NCBI GenBank assembly: GCA_903921605.1
Contig: CAIXQV010000339.1
Span: 1-17,497, forward strand
Origin: an uncultured Planctomycetaceae bacterium
Lineage (GTDB): Bacteria; Planctomycetota; Planctomycetia; Planctomycetales; Planctomycetaceae
Reading direction: 5' to 3'
DNA length: 17,497 nt
Shown here: positions 1 to 6,824 of the stretch, piece after piece
How positions within the stretch are numbered: position 1 is the first letter of the stretch
Layout: every line of letters starts with the position of its first letter
The notes under the pieces: model-generated
What the model saw: only the letters and a program-made list of their open reading frames with translations
Databases searched by the model: none
What the model was told of the DNA's origin: nothing
Program-made: the position numbers and the translations under genes

Positions 1-1035
1 ATCGTGTCCGCCATGCCGCACCATGATCTCCGCACTGGCACCGTTGTCGGATGCGACGAAGATCAAAGTATTCTCGAAGGCACCCATCGATCGCAGCTGT
101 TCCAGATACCGTCCAATTTCCTGATCCATGCGATCGATCATCGCGGCATGAATTGCCATTTTGGTCGCTTGAAATCGACGCTGTTCATCGTTGAGCTCAG
201 TCCACGGAAGAGGTCGATTGATCTCACCGGGACCAAGTTTTTCAAAAGCATCGGGAAAGTCATACGGAGGACCAACTTGGCGTTCAAGGGCTGATAAGGC
301 TGTCGTGACCAGTCCCATTTCGCGTTGGCGAGCATGACGCGTCAGACGCATCTGGTCCCAACCTTCCAGATAGCGATCGCGGTACTTCGCGATATCTTCT
401 GGTTTCGCGTGTAAGGGGAAATGAGGAGCAATAAACGGCAGATAGTGGAGGAACGGTTTGTCGCTGTAGTTTGCGGCGTGATCCTTCAGGCATTCAATCG
501 CATGCTCAGCAGTCGCGGTCGTCACGTAGTAGTTTGATTCATTCTCCGCGGGCACCACAGGTTTGTCGTCGATCAAATTCCCTTTGGCGGTGAAGAAGTT
601 TCCGTCGTTTCGTGTATGCAAAGAACGGTCAAAACCGCCTGCGAGCACATCGCCATCGATATGCCATTTACCGCTGTGGTAACTGCGATAACCGATCTTC
701 TTCAAGCGTTCAGGCAATAGCTTTGCCCACTTCGGACGTGTTGCCTGATTGCCACCCGGTAAGTCCGGCAGGGCATCGCGATGAATTTGCTGAGGATAGT
801 AGCCCGTCATCAACGCCGCTCGCGACGGCCAGCAACGCGCGGTGTTGTAGAACTGAGTAAACCGGACACCGTTCTTCGCGAGTCCATCCAGATTCGGTGT
901 TGCGATCTCACCGCCATAGCAGCCCAGATCGGAGTAGCCCATGTCATCGGCCAAAATGATGACGATGTTCGGTGGGGCTGCCTTGAGCTGTGTTGTGGCA
1001 AGCAAAAGCAGCAAGGTTGAGAGGAAATGTTTCAT
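1..1035 (-). CDS. Periplasmic sulfatase (arylsulfatase A-like), 3' end cut by window
   Basis: Type I sulfatase that hydrolyses a sulfate ester, probably on a polysaccharide or glycan, in the periplasm. The 345 visible residues start with a signal peptide (residues 1-20, hydrophobic core STLLLLLATT, likely cleavage around LKA/A). An alkaline-phosphatase-superfamily core follows: metal-binding DD at 30-31; the formylglycine signature CWPSR at 68-72, whose Cys68 would be converted to formylglycine by a sulfatase-modifying enzyme; SGKWH at 121-125; APH with His205; and a second metal pair DN at 330-331. The frame runs off base 1, so about the last third of a typical 450-600 residue enzyme is missing. 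The ATG start at 1035 places the signal peptide exactly at the N terminus. The gene lies 90 bases downstream of another sulfatase on the same strand, so co-transcription is likely. Substrate cannot be read from the sequence. Family certain, substrate unknown. Confidence 0.93.
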   Translation of the reverse strand, partial: MKHFLSTLLLLLATTQLKAAPPNIVIILADDMGYSDLGCYGGEIATPNLDGLAKNGVRFTQFYNTARCWPSRAALMTGYYPQQIHRDALPDLPGGNQATRPKWAKLLPERLKKIGYRSYHSGKWHIDGDVLAGGFDRSLHTRNDGNFFTAKGNLIDDKPVVPAENESNYYVTTATAEHAIECLKDHAANYSDKPFLHYLPFIAPHFPLHAKPEDIAKYRDRYLEGWDQMRLTRHARQREMGLVTTALSALERQVGPPYDFPDAFEKLGPGEINRPLPWTELNDEQRRFQATKMAIHAAMIDRMDQEIGRYLEQLRSMGAFENTLIFVASDNGASAEIMVRHGGHD

Positions 1036-1057
1036 GTGGGATTCCGAGCATTCTGAA

Positions 1058-1078
1058 CCGGACGCTAACGCGTTCCGG
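1058..1078. other. Hairpin between the two sulfatase genes
   Basis: CCGGA+CGC pairs with GCG+TCCGG around a TAAC loop, with one bulged T: an 8-bp stem in the 90-base gap. It begins 47 bases past the stop of the upstream sulfatase and ends 22 bases before the start codon of the next one (minus-strand sense). No T-run follows on either strand, so it is not a classical terminator. It could be an mRNA processing or stability element. Confidence 0.4.
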
Positions 1079-1125
1079 CTGATGGTTTCGACGCTGAGGC
1101 AGGGAAGACGCGACTCGCAGGAAAA

Positions 1126-2724
1126 TTATTCTTCACTCGCCGCCGTTAACTGCATGGCTTCGGCAATAGATTTTTTTCCAACGGGCTTCTTGTCATCAAA
1201 AGGTCCGTCGGAGCCACCTTTGGGCCATGTTGCGGGATCTGCAAACTGGCCTTCGTCCTTGTACTGTTCTTGCAGTCGAGCGATCTCCGCCTTCAGCTCT
1301 GCAAACTTTGCGGCGATCTCAGGCTTGTTGCGGCTGGCTTCAGAGAACAGCAGATTGTTCTGTTCAGCCGGGTCGTTCACGAGATCGAACATCTCATAGG
1401 TATCCTGCTTCCAATAATGAATCAGCTTGTGAGTTGCCGTGCGAACTCCCAGATGAGCCACTGTGTTGTGATGTCCGGGATCATGGTAGTAGCGATAATA
1501 GACGCTTGTTCGCCAGTCCGCAGGAGATTCACCGCGAAGGATTGCCGCCAGTGAACTTCCCTGCATCGAGTCTGGGACTTCCAGTCCAGCCAGGTCGAGA
1601 AACGTCGGGGCCAGATCGATATTGGCGACGAACTGCGTCGGCACACTGCCCGCTTTGACTCCGGGACCGCGAGCGATCAGCGGAGTCTTTAGGCCGGGTT
1701 CGTACATAAATCGCTTGTCGTAGAGCCCAAGGTCGCCGAGATACCAGCCATTGTCCGCGGAGTACATGACGATAGTGTTTTCGGCGAGCCCGTGCTGATC
1801 GAGATAGTCCAGAACTTTCCCGACCCCGTCATCAACACCCTGAACGCAAGCAAGATAGTCCTGCATGTATCGCTGATACTTCCAATGTACCAGATCTTTT
1901 CCCGTCAATGTTTTGCCATCGACTGTCAGTTCCATTGGCTTTGCGTTGTACCACTGAACCAGGGCCGGGCCCTTCAGGTCCGCTGGCGGCTCAAGCTTCA
2001 GATCTCGCCGAGTCAAATCGCGGGCCACAGTCTGTTCGTTGATCGGCAGCGCAGTGGGCCGCGTTGCATAGTCATCAAACAGTGTTTCCGGTTCAGGAAT
2101 GACGGCACTCTGAAAACGGGCTTTATTGCGTTCATCCGGCTCCCAGGCTCGATGCGGCGCTTTCTGATGCAGCATCAGAAAGAACGGTTTGTCTTTGGGG
2201 CGAGTCTCGAGAAACTCAATTCCAAGGTCTGTCGTGATGTCGGTGCAATGTCCTTCGAAGTTGACTTTCTTGCCGGGGACAAGAAAGGTGGGATTCCAGT
2301 AAGCCCCCTGCCCCGGCAGAACAATCCAGCGATCAAAGCCCGTGGGATCTGAACCAAGGTGCCACTTACCGATCATTCCCGTGTGATAACCACCGGCCTG
2401 CAAATGTTTGGCCGCGTTGTCTCGAGTACCATCGAATCGATTAAAGACAGGAACTCCATTCAGATGCGAATACTGCCCTGTCAGCAGGGTCGCGCGACTT
2501 GGAGTGCAAATCGAATTCGTGACAAACGAATTAACGAATCGAGCACCATCTTTAGCGAGTCGGTCGAGGTGCGGAGTTTGATTGACCTTCGATCCGTACG
2601 CGGAGATCGCATGCTGGGCGTGGTCGTCCGAGAAGATAAAGATGATATTCGGTCGTTCTGCAGCCAACACTGTCTGGCAGACGACTGACAAAACAATGAT
2701 TACCGCGCAGAGGAACTTCTGCAT
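1126..2724 (-). CDS. Periplasmic sulfatase, N-acetylglucosamine-6-sulfatase-like
   Basis: Complete type I sulfatase of 532 residues. A signal peptide covers residues 1-21 (AVIIVLSVV core, likely cut after VLA). The core then shows metal-binding DD at 33-34, the formylglycine signature CTPSR at 73-77 (Cys73 modified after translation), MIGKWH at 117-122, APH with His191, and SADNG with DN at 324-325. Length is normal for the family. The frame stays open to a GTG at 2781, but the ATG at 2724 is preferred because it puts the signal peptide first; AAAGG lies upstream at loose spacing. Sequence style (SDDHAQHAISAYG, GQYSHLNGVPVFNRFDG) resembles planctomycete and Bacteroidetes sulfatases often labelled mucin-desulfating or N-acetylglucosamine-6-sulfatase. 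That substrate label is inference only. The C-terminal region (about 470-532) is charged and lysine-rich. It is followed by a second sulfatase, which suggests a desulfation pair acting on one glycan. Confidence 0.93.
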   Translation of the reverse strand: MQKFLCAVIIVLSVVCQTVLAAERPNIIFIFSDDHAQHAISAYGSKVNQTPHLDRLAKDGARFVNSFVTNSICTPSRATLLTGQYSHLNGVPVFNRFDGTRDNAAKHLQAGGYHTGMIGKWHLGSDPTGFDRWIVLPGQGAYWNPTFLVPGKKVNFEGHCTDITTDLGIEFLETRPKDKPFFLMLHQKAPHRAWEPDERNKARFQSAVIPEPETLFDDYATRPTALPINEQTVARDLTRRDLKLEPPADLKGPALVQWYNAKPMELTVDGKTLTGKDLVHWKYQRYMQDYLACVQGVDDGVGKVLDYLDQHGLAENTIVMYSADNGWYLGDLGLYDKRFMYEPGLKTPLIARGPGVKAGSVPTQFVANIDLAPTFLDLAGLEVPDSMQGSSLAAILRGESPADWRTSVYYRYYHDPGHHNTVAHLGVRTATHKLIHYWKQDTYEMFDLVNDPAEQNNLLFSEASRNKPEIAAKFAELKAEIARLQEQYKDEGQFADPATWPKGGSDGPFDDKKPVGKKSIAEAMQLTAASEE

Positions 2725-2990
2725 CGTGAGGGACCTTTCGAAACTCGTGGGAGGAAGTTCGACTGCTGAGTTTGCGAACACATTTTCAGCGGCGAGACTC
2801 TACTCCATAACACCGTCGTTAGGAAGCGGCGCGGTGACTGGCAGGAGTCGAGTGCGGTCGCCAATGTCGGTCGGTCATTGCCTGCGGGGCAGACGTATTT
2901 AGTAGGTCCTGCCTGCCGATTAGGAAGTCGCGGCTTGTGAGCACATGTTGACGCTGCACAGCCTTAAATCCTCAACGAATTGCAGACAAG
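2725..2990. other. Gap upstream of the sulfatase pair, no gene found
   Basis: No open frame here has a plausible start, ribosome site and protein-like composition. The region should carry the promoter of the sulfatase pair (minus strand), but no convincing -35/-10 pair was seen. It contains a short GC-rich stretch with GGCAG/CTGCC complementarity near 2885-2915, which is weak. Confidence 0.4.
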
Positions 2991-2991
2991 G

Positions 2992-3030
2992 TTCGCCTGT
3001 TGGCGAAGATCCTTTCCGGTAGAAAGGATC
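2992..3030. repeat. Two abutting perfect hairpins downstream of fabF
   Basis: TTCGCC (2992-2997) pairs with GGCGAA (3002-3007) around TGTT. Immediately adjoining it, GATCCTTTC (3008-3016) pairs with GAAAGGATC (3022-3030) around CGGTA, a perfect 9-bp stem. No T-run follows on either strand. Together with the terminator-like hairpin at 3035-3054 they make three stem-loops in about 60 bases. Possible roles are 3'-end protection of the fabF mRNA, a REP-like intergenic element, or a transcription barrier before the sulfatase genes. Confidence 0.6.
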
Positions 3031-3034
3031 TGCC

Positions 3035-3054
3035 AAAAGCGAGGCAACTCGCCT
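3035..3054 (-). terminator. Probable intrinsic terminator of fabF
   Basis: On the minus strand, 27 bases after the fabF stop codon, AGGCGAG folds onto CTCGCTT around a TTGC loop (seven pairs including one G-U). The stem runs into TTTT, with the last two Ts beyond the stem. The short T-run makes it a modest terminator; the two hairpins just downstream may help it. Confidence 0.5.
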
Positions 3055-3080
3055 CATGGCCGTGTTGAACCACGCCCGAA

Positions 3081-4331
3081 TTACTCGATCGAGGAGAACA
3101 CCAGACAGGCATTGTGGCCGCCGAAGCCGAAGCTGTTCTTCAGGGCTTTTCGGATCTTCATGGATCGCGGCTGGAATGGGACGTAGTCCAGATCACAACG
3201 TGGATCCGGATTGTCCAGATTGATCGTCGGTGGAGCAGTCTCGGTCTGCATCGCTTGAAAACAGAAGACGGATTCGACACCGCCTGAGGCACCCAGCAGG
3301 TGCCCCAACTGACTCTTGGTGCTTGAGACCGCAATTGCATCGGCATGGCTGCCGAAGACTGTTCTGATCGCACTCGTTTCTGCGATGTCGCCCAGCGGTG
3401 TGCTGGTGCCATGAGCATTAATATGGTCGATTTCATCCGGCTGAACGCCAGCATCACGCAACGCAGCCCGCATCGCATAGGCCGCGCCTGTTCCGGTCGG
3501 ATCCGGTGCTGTCAGATGAGTCGCGTCTGACGACAAACCGTATCCCATGACTTCACCGAGAATCGTGGCTCCACGCTTTTTTGCAAACTCATATTCTTCC
3601 AGAACCAGAATCCCGGCCCCCTCCGAAAGGACGAAGCCATCACGATCTCGATCGAACGGACGGCTGGCTTGCTGTGGAGCGTCGTTGCGAGTTGACAGTG
3701 CTCCCATGCGAGCAAATCCCGCGATTCCCATCGGAGTCAAGCCGGCTTCTGTTCCACCCGTGACCATGACGTCGGCCACATCCATCTGGATCAGCCGATA
3801 GGCGTCGCCGATGGCATTGGTTCCCGATGCACAGGCCGTACAAACGGCCGTATTTGGACCACGCAATCCCCAACGCACAGAGATATTTCCACTGGCCGCA
3901 TTGATGATCAGCTTGGGAATCATGAATGCGGAGATTCTGTCGGGACCTCGATCAAACAGCATCGAATGCTGCTGTTCGATTTCATCGAGTCCGCCGATAC
4001 CGCTGCCGACGAGAACGCCGTAGCGGTACGAATCACCTTCCGAAAAATCGATCTTTGCCTGGTTGATGGCCTTTTGCGCGGCGACCATGGCGAACTGACT
4101 AAAGCGATCGATACGCCGCAGCTCTTTGCTCTCAATCGGAAGATGAGGCAAGGGATCGAAGTCTCGGATTTCGCCTCCGAAACGAACCTTGAAGTCGCGA
4201 CAGTCAAACCGTTGAACGGGACCGACACCACTTTTTCCTGCACAGACCGCTGCCCAGACGTCGTCCAGTTCGCAGCCAAGCGGAGTGACAACGCCAAGCC
4301 CGGTCACTACTACTCGACGGCGTGACATCAT
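3081..4331 (-). CDS. fabF: 3-oxoacyl-[acyl-carrier-protein] synthase II
   Basis: Cytosolic elongation condensing enzyme of type II fatty acid synthesis. It joins malonyl-ACP to acyl-ACP with loss of CO2 to give 3-oxoacyl-ACP. At 416 residues it is of normal family length and complete. The N terminus RRVVVTGLGVVTPLG is the typical thiolase-fold start. The active-site nucleophile is Cys167 in CTACASG, and the catalytic histidines are His307 (NAHGTSTPLGD) and His344 (SQLGHLLGASG), with the conserved Lys339 (SSTKS). The C-terminal NSFGFGGHNA motif is present at 399-408. Two ATG codons in tandem (4331 and 4328) could both start translation; upstream ribosome pairing is weak. acpP lies upstream on the same strand with a 145-base gap, so the substrate carrier and its synthase are likely co-transcribed. 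Paralogues acting in polyketide or other lipid pathways share these motifs, but the acpP neighbour favours the housekeeping role. Confidence 0.96.
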   Translation of the reverse strand: MMSRRRVVVTGLGVVTPLGCELDDVWAAVCAGKSGVGPVQRFDCRDFKVRFGGEIRDFDPLPHLPIESKELRRIDRFSQFAMVAAQKAINQAKIDFSEGDSYRYGVLVGSGIGGLDEIEQQHSMLFDRGPDRISAFMIPKLIINAASGNISVRWGLRGPNTAVCTACASGTNAIGDAYRLIQMDVADVMVTGGTEAGLTPMGIAGFARMGALSTRNDAPQQASRPFDRDRDGFVLSEGAGILVLEEYEFAKKRGATILGEVMGYGLSSDATHLTAPDPTGTGAAYAMRAALRDAGVQPDEIDHINAHGTSTPLGDIAETSAIRTVFGSHADAIAVSSTKSQLGHLLGASGGVESVFCFQAMQTETAPPTINLDNPDPRCDLDYVPFQPRSMKIRKALKNSFGFGGHNACLVFSSIE

Positions 4332-4476
4332 TCAGCTCGCGGCGCAAAAAAGAACTCGCAGCACCGAACCAACGAAATCCGCAGCCACAATGCCGGAGTG
4401 CCGATGCCTGTGAGGCGATCAGCACAGCCAGCATGAAGCTGCGATTGTGGTTGACGAATGAATGCGAGTGAAGGAA

Positions 4477-4707
4477 CTATTGCTTACCTTCGATGTAGGT
4501 GATCGCATTCCCCACCGTCTTGATCTTGTCGTAATCCTCGTCTGGAATCTTGACGTCGAATTCGTCTTCAAGAGCCATTACAAGTTCAACAATATCAAGG
4601 GAATCCGCCTTCAGATCATCAACGAATGAGCTGGTGCGGGAGATTTCTTCTTTAGGAACGTCAAGCTGATCGCTGACGATACCAATCACTTTTTCTTCAA
4701 TCGACAC
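4477..4707 (-). CDS. acpP: Acyl carrier protein
   Basis: Small acidic four-helix carrier that holds growing acyl chains on a 4'-phosphopantetheine arm during fatty acid synthesis in the cytosol. The 76-residue product has the canonical site DSLD with Ser36 as the attachment point, preceded by FVDDLKA and followed by [19 protein letters not shown], the usual recognition helix II. The start chosen is the GTG at 4707, giving MSIEEKV. A strong GGAGG lies 9 bases upstream of it, inside what would otherwise be coding sequence of the longer frame opening with ATG at 4731. Eight extra residues would also be atypical for the family. It sits upstream of fabF on the same strand, behind a candidate promoter at 4833-4861 and a leader hairpin. 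Confidence 0.96.
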   Translation of the reverse strand: MSIEEKVIGIVSDQLDVPKEEISRTSSFVDDLKADSLDIVELVMALEDEFDVKIPDEDYDKIKTVGNAITYIEGKQ

Positions 4708-4713
4708 TGATGC

Positions 4714-4721
4714 TTTCCTCC
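4714..4721 (-). promoter_or_regulatory. Ribosome binding site deciding the acpP start
   Basis: GGAGGAAA on the minus strand, with GGAGG 9 bases before the GTG at 4707. It falls inside the longer alternative frame from 4731, which argues that the GTG is the true start. Confidence 0.8.
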
Positions 4722-4736
4722 AGCGAAACAAAACAC

Positions 4737-4761
4737 TGACAGGTGTTTTCGAACACCGTCA
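4737..4761 (-). promoter_or_regulatory. Leader hairpin upstream of acpP
   Basis: On the minus strand TGAC+GGTGTT pairs with AACACC+GTCA around a CGAA tetraloop, with a single bulged T: ten pairs. It lies about 15 bases upstream of the acpP ribosome site and is followed by AGTGTTTTGTTT, loosely terminator-like. If the promoter at 4833-4861 is used, the hairpin sits in the 5' untranslated leader and could act as an attenuator, protein-binding site or stability element. It could also be a terminator for readthrough from the upstream membrane-protein gene. Confidence 0.5.
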
Positions 4762-4832
4762 GTCGTCCGGGGAACTGCTCCGGGCACCTGCTCCAGTCGC
4801 AGGCGATCGTCCGGTCCGCGAATCGTGCGGAA

Positions 4833-4861
4833 GATATATCGGGTTTGCGAATTCGTGTAAA
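4833..4861 (-). promoter_or_regulatory. Candidate sigma70 promoter of acpP-fabF
   Basis: On the minus strand, TTTACA (4861-4856, five of six matches to TTGACA) is separated by exactly 17 bases from TATATC (4838-4833, four of six matches to TATAAT). Transcription would begin near 4826 and give a leader of about 120 bases before the acpP GTG. The position is right for the operon. Planctomycete promoter consensus is not well defined, so this remains a prediction. Confidence 0.55.
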
Positions 4862-4865
4862 CCCG
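4840..4865. promoter_or_regulatory. Inverted repeat overlapping the acpP promoter, possible operator
   Basis: CGGGTTT (4840-4846) is mirrored by AAACCCG (4859-4865) across a 12-base centre containing the palindrome CGAATTCG (4848-4855). The element covers the -35 hexamer and the spacer of the candidate promoter, the usual position of a repressor operator. The regulator is unknown; a fatty-acid-responsive repressor would fit the genes controlled. Confidence 0.45.
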
Positions 4866-4878
4866 TTTAGCCGGGCAG
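4862..4878. repeat. Direct repeat copy 1, next to the acpP -35 element
   Basis: CCCGTTTAGCC begins a 17-base unit matched at 15 of 17 positions by copy 2 at 4935-4951. The unit abuts the -35 hexamer on its upstream side (minus-strand sense GGCTAAACGGG directly before TTTACA). Start-to-start spacing of 73 bases is close to seven helical turns, so both copies would face the same side of the DNA. Confidence 0.5.
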
Positions 4879-4934
4879 TCTGCCGCATTTCCGGAGTGCG
4901 GGTCAATTTTCTGCGACATCATTAGGGTGACGAC

Positions 4935-4951
4935 CCCGTTTAGCCCGTCAG
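4935..4951. repeat. Direct repeat copy 2, upstream of the acpP promoter
   Basis: Second copy of the CCCGTTTAGCC-containing 17-base unit. Its right edge overlaps a small hairpin, TCAGAT/ATCTGA around TCGCG (4948-4964). Confidence 0.5.
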
Positions 4952-4964
4952 ATTCGCGATCTGA

Positions 4965-5132
4965 TGCGATCCAGACGTTGTTTTTTGGCGACTGACTTAG
5001 GCTTCCTTGCAATCCGTTGTATCAAGGGCTTTGCGTAACGTCTTCCGCAGGAGTTTCAGGAGTCGGGTATCCGAAGGTCTATTTGCAGATCGTTTTGAAA
5101 AACATGGATTCCACGGGACAACAGGGGCAGAA
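4965..5132. other. Remainder of the gap between the DMP19-like gene and acpP, no gene found
   Basis: No supported reading frame. Open frames here are short and overlap the end of the neighbouring gene out of frame. No convincing terminator for that gene was seen: GATTC/GAATC complementarity followed by TTTTT exists near 5090-5133, but the stem is only five pairs with a long loop. Confidence 0.4.
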
Positions 5133-6206
5133 TCAATGCTGAAACTGAGCAAGGTTGGTTCGCAGATACCCCGGAAGATCAACTGGGGGAAGTTTGTAAT
5201 ATCTCTTGCTGAGATCAATCAATTCCGGTGATTCACGTTCTGCCGCAACATATTTCTCAGCCATGTCGCTGGAGAAAGGGTGTGAACGAAGGGTTGACTG
5301 AATCTGCTCAATCACCGGTTCGTCTCTCAGATAAAAGTTCATCGCATCGATCAGTAATGCTGCAATATCAGGTCGATTGATTCTGCGACAAGCTTCGAGA
5401 GCGACAAAGGCCAATTCGTGGCCTTTATTGACAAAGAATTGAAAGAATCCTCCGTTATTTATCTCTGCCTGCAGCCACCAAAGGCTGTAGTAGTCCTGGT
5501 ATCCAACCGGAAGACTCTTCAATACTTCAATGGTCGACTGATTTTCTGATTGGTCACATCGATCATAGACGTAATCCAGCACGGCTCCATCAAGTTCGTC
5601 ATCATCCATGACGCTCAGAAGTTGCGGATTCAGGCAATCGTAAACCGGCCGCTGTGATCGCGGCATGTGGAAGTCCATCCTTTCGGAGATCGATGGAACT
5701 CCGACGAGGGTTCGCAGCCATTCTGGCCATCGCCTGGGAGCCACACCATTTCTCAAGACAGATTTCGTGAAGGCATCCACACTGGGCGAAAACTTCATCA
5801 GCACTGCAAGTCCGCCATAAAAGACAATCGGGATTAATGCTGGCGACAACATCAGACAGCTCAGAAGAAAGATCTTTGCGTTGTCCGGGGAAACAAGTTG
5901 AGGGCCTACGACTGGCAAGAGAACGACCAATAAAATGGCTGAGGGTGCCGTCCTCAGCAGCAGAAACAACGCCGATGTGCCTCGCGAGTCCTGATTACCA
6001 AACCATGTCGCAATCGCGGAACGAATCATTACCAGAGAGAATGCAATTGCAGTAATCAGTTGCAGTCCACTTTTTCGCCCCGAAACTGTTCCCAGCAATG
6101 ATCGGGTTTCGAGAAGCACGATGATGCTGATGATGAAGAACAGGATATATTTTCCGTGGCGTTCCAGTACTGCCTGGTAAATTCGCCTTTGCTCCGGCGT
6201 TTTCAT
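5133..6206 (-). CDS. Membrane-anchored DMP19/DUF4375-like protein
   Basis: 357 residues in two parts. The N-terminal half has four predicted membrane helices, roughly at 19-37, 48-66, 80-102 and 111-136. The C-terminal soluble part (about 195-350) resembles the DMP19/DUF4375 family: LDYVYDRC near 210, then SLPVGYQDYYSLWWLQ at 231-246, the hallmark EINNGGFFQFFVNKG at 248-262, and a following helix ACRRINRPDIAALL. The Neisseria DMP19 founder is a small soluble DNA-mimic protein; most relatives are soluble and uncharacterised, so no biochemical role is assigned here. The ATG at 6206 is preceded by GAAGG and starts just before the first helix. The gene is divergent from the VWA block and about 430 bases upstream of acpP, with no evident functional link to either. 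The domain call rests on the motif read by eye. Confidence 0.75.
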   Translation of the reverse strand: MKTPEQRRIYQAVLERHGKYILFFIISIIVLLETRSLLGTVSGRKSGLQLITAIAFSLVMIRSAIATWFGNQDSRGTSALFLLLRTAPSAILLVVLLPVVGPQLVSPDNAKIFLLSCLMLSPALIPIVFYGGLAVLMKFSPSVDAFTKSVLRNGVAPRRWPEWLRTLVGVPSISERMDFHMPRSQRPVYDCLNPQLLSVMDDDELDGAVLDYVYDRCDQSENQSTIEVLKSLPVGYQDYYSLWWLQAEINNGGFFQFFVNKGHELAFVALEACRRINRPDIAALLIDAMNFYLRDEPVIEQIQSTLRSHPFSSDMAEKYVAAERESPELIDLSKRYYKLPPVDLPGYLRTNLAQFQH

Positions 6207-6824
6207 AGTCCTGTTGCCTTCGGGGGGGGCGACTGATTCTGTCAGTAATGAGTTATATACTCCAGGGGAGAATCTACTCAGTTAGTCTGTTGATCGCCAT
6301 GATTATAGAGGCATGGGATATTGAAACTGTGGCGAAAAGCGTCTTCTCACTCTTCGGCTGCGGGTCGTGTTTCATGAATGGACGTCGAGAAGCGTTCAGA
6401 GACTCAACGGTGACGTGGTTACCTTCATGCGCGGTGCGAGAATATCTCCGCAGTTTCGGGGACTTCTGGCGAGCTTTGATTTGGCGATATCAGCCCCACG
6501 GAGCCATTCTGCGGAAGGAAACGTTCGTTGTGAAGAGTTACTTTTCGATGGCCGAGGCCATGTCGCTGGGGGCTGGTTTCAGCAGAGTTAATCGGGCGAA
6601 TCCGGGCAGGTTGGTTTGCGGCGGGCGGTTGGGGCTCTATCCTGCGTTTCCATCTTTCACCCGCGGCGATTTGGCCAAGGTGATCAGTAACCTCCCTTTT
6701 GCCATCCGCGCTCTTTGATGCCATTCATTCCCTCCGACTTCAATCCTGCTGGTTTTTCCGCTGCGGCATCATTTCTTGATTCCGGTTGTGGGGCCGAGTC
6801 GCCGCGATTTACGAGGAGAGTTCC
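6207..6824. other. Divergent intergenic region
   Basis: About 620 bases between the start of the DMP19-like gene (minus) and the BatA-like gene (plus); it must hold the promoters for both. On the minus strand TATATAAC lies about 45 bases upstream of the DMP19-like ATG and could be a -10 element, but no good -35 partner was found. An eight-G run sits at 6222-6229. A 156-codon plus-strand frame (6248-6718) is open but has no clear ribosome site or recognisable domain, and overlaps an open antisense frame; I do not call it a gene. A short palindrome ATGGCC-GA-GGCCAT lies near 6548-6561. Confidence 0.5.
6813..6820 (+). promoter_or_regulatory. Ribosome binding site deciding the BatA-like start
   Basis: GAGGAGAG ends four bases before the ATG at 6825. 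The frame is open back to a GTG at 6786, but this purine-rich site and the N-terminal homology of the family both support the ATG. Confidence 0.7.

Noticed and set aside
2725..2781. N-terminal extension of the second sulfatase to the GTG at 2781
   Set aside because: It would place 19 polar residues before a clear signal peptide; the ATG at 2724 fits secretion.
4948..4986. Plus-strand intrinsic terminator (TCAGAT/ATCTGA hairpin then a T-run)
   Set aside because: The T-run begins more than ten bases after the stem, and no plus-strand gene ends here.
5090..5133. Terminator of the DMP19-like gene
   Set aside because: Only a five-pair stem with a long loop before TTTTT, too weak to call.
6248..6718. 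156-codon plus-strand frame as a gene
   Set aside because: No ribosome site, no recognised domain and a competing antisense frame; kept only as a point to check.
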